From Cyanobacteriota bacterium (GTDB lineage Bacteria > Cyanobacteriota > Cyanobacteriia > Leptolyngbyales > Leptolyngbyaceae), in assembly GCA_027482985.1 (NCBI GenBank), contig JAIXVO010000052.1, positions 1 to 5,812 of the forward strand: a DNA stretch of 5,812 nucleotides, read 5' to 3'. This document shows positions 5,662 through 5,812 of the stretch, piece by piece (position 1 is the first letter of the stretch; every line of letters begins with the position of its first letter). The notes under the pieces are model-generated. The model had not been told where the DNA came from. It did no database searches and saw nothing but the letters and a program-made list of their open reading frames with translations. The translations under genes and the position numbers were made by a program.

Positions 5662-5812
5662 ATGTCACCCTGGACACTCAAAAACGGAGACGCGATCGCG
5701 ATTCGCCCCATCCAGCCGGAGGACGAACCCCTCCTGGCAGCCTTCCATCAAACCCTGTCAGAAGAAACCGTCTTTCTGCGCTACGCCCACCTGATCAAAC
5801 TCAGCCGTCGGA
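5662..5812 (+). CDS. GNAT-family N-acetyltransferase, N-terminal part (runs off the window)
   Basis: Fifty complete codons are visible. After MSPWTLKNGDAIAIRP comes IQPEDEPLLAAFHQTLSEET, then VFLRYAHLIKLSRR. This is the typical start of the GNAT domain found alone or fused to acyl-CoA synthetase-like domains in protein lysine acetyltransferases: a first strand with IRP, then PEDE, a helix, and the S-E-x-[TS]-x-[YF]-x-R-[YF] segment. The acetyl-CoA-binding motif A lies beyond the window, so activity and substrate cannot be judged. The start is set by AGGAGG 6 nt upstream. A HIP1 octamer (5692-5699) falls inside codons 11-13. The family assignment rests on an N-terminal pattern only. Confidence 0.8.
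   Translation, partial: MSPWTLKNGDAIAIRPIQPEDEPLLAAFHQTLSEETVFLRYAHLIKLSRR

Noticed and set aside
5517..5711. 64-residue open frame (-)
   Set aside because: Covers the right repeat arm and runs antisense over the GNAT start and its Shine-Dalgarno site.

Overview
The window looks like a chromosomal segment of a cyanobacterium. Three things support this. The octamer GCGATCGC (HIP1), which is highly over-represented in many cyanobacterial genomes, occurs 11 times in 5.8 kb. There is a membrane acyl-lipid delta-9 desaturase of the short DesC type. The remaining genes (PF06838-type PLP lyase, ProA-like protein, HxlR regulator, large GNAT protein) are a mix often met in cyanobacteria. Genus and species cannot be told from this sequence.

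Layout from left to right. Positions 1-393 (+) hold the 3' end of a gene whose product ends in a Pro/Glu/Val-rich tail made of 17-residue repeats. It converges on a PLP-dependent lyase of the methionine gamma-lyase / 'aluminium resistance' family (421-1662, -). A 178-bp divergent spacer separates that gene from desC (1841-2668, +), the stearoyl-lipid delta-9 desaturase. desC converges on a ProA-family gene (2731-3996, -), with a perfect 14-bp stem-loop between the two stops. The ProA-like gene is preceded, 3 nt away and probably in the same transcript, by a small protein with an N-terminal Cys cluster and two membrane helices (4000-4401, -). Next is an HxlR-type winged-helix regulator (4630-5028, -). 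A gene-free stretch of 633 bp follows (5029-5661), holding a candidate operator, an imperfect 36-bp inverted repeat spanning 334 bp, and a G-rich hairpin/G-quadruplex-like block nested inside it. The window ends in the first 50 codons of a GNAT acetyltransferase (5662 onward, +) with a strong Shine-Dalgarno site.

The genes do not form an obvious single pathway: membrane-lipid desaturation, sulfur amino acid-type PLP chemistry, a proline-biosynthesis-like protein and a regulator are simply neighbours. The only convincing operon is the small membrane protein plus the ProA-like gene. The most interesting point is that this ProA-like protein keeps the fold signatures of gamma-glutamyl phosphate reductase but has lost the catalytic cysteine and several neighbouring active-site residues. 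It may therefore be a non-catalytic or re-purposed paralogue coupled to the Cys-cluster membrane protein. Second is the mobile-element-like inverted repeat upstream of the GNAT gene. No complete, clearly novel multi-gene system is visible.
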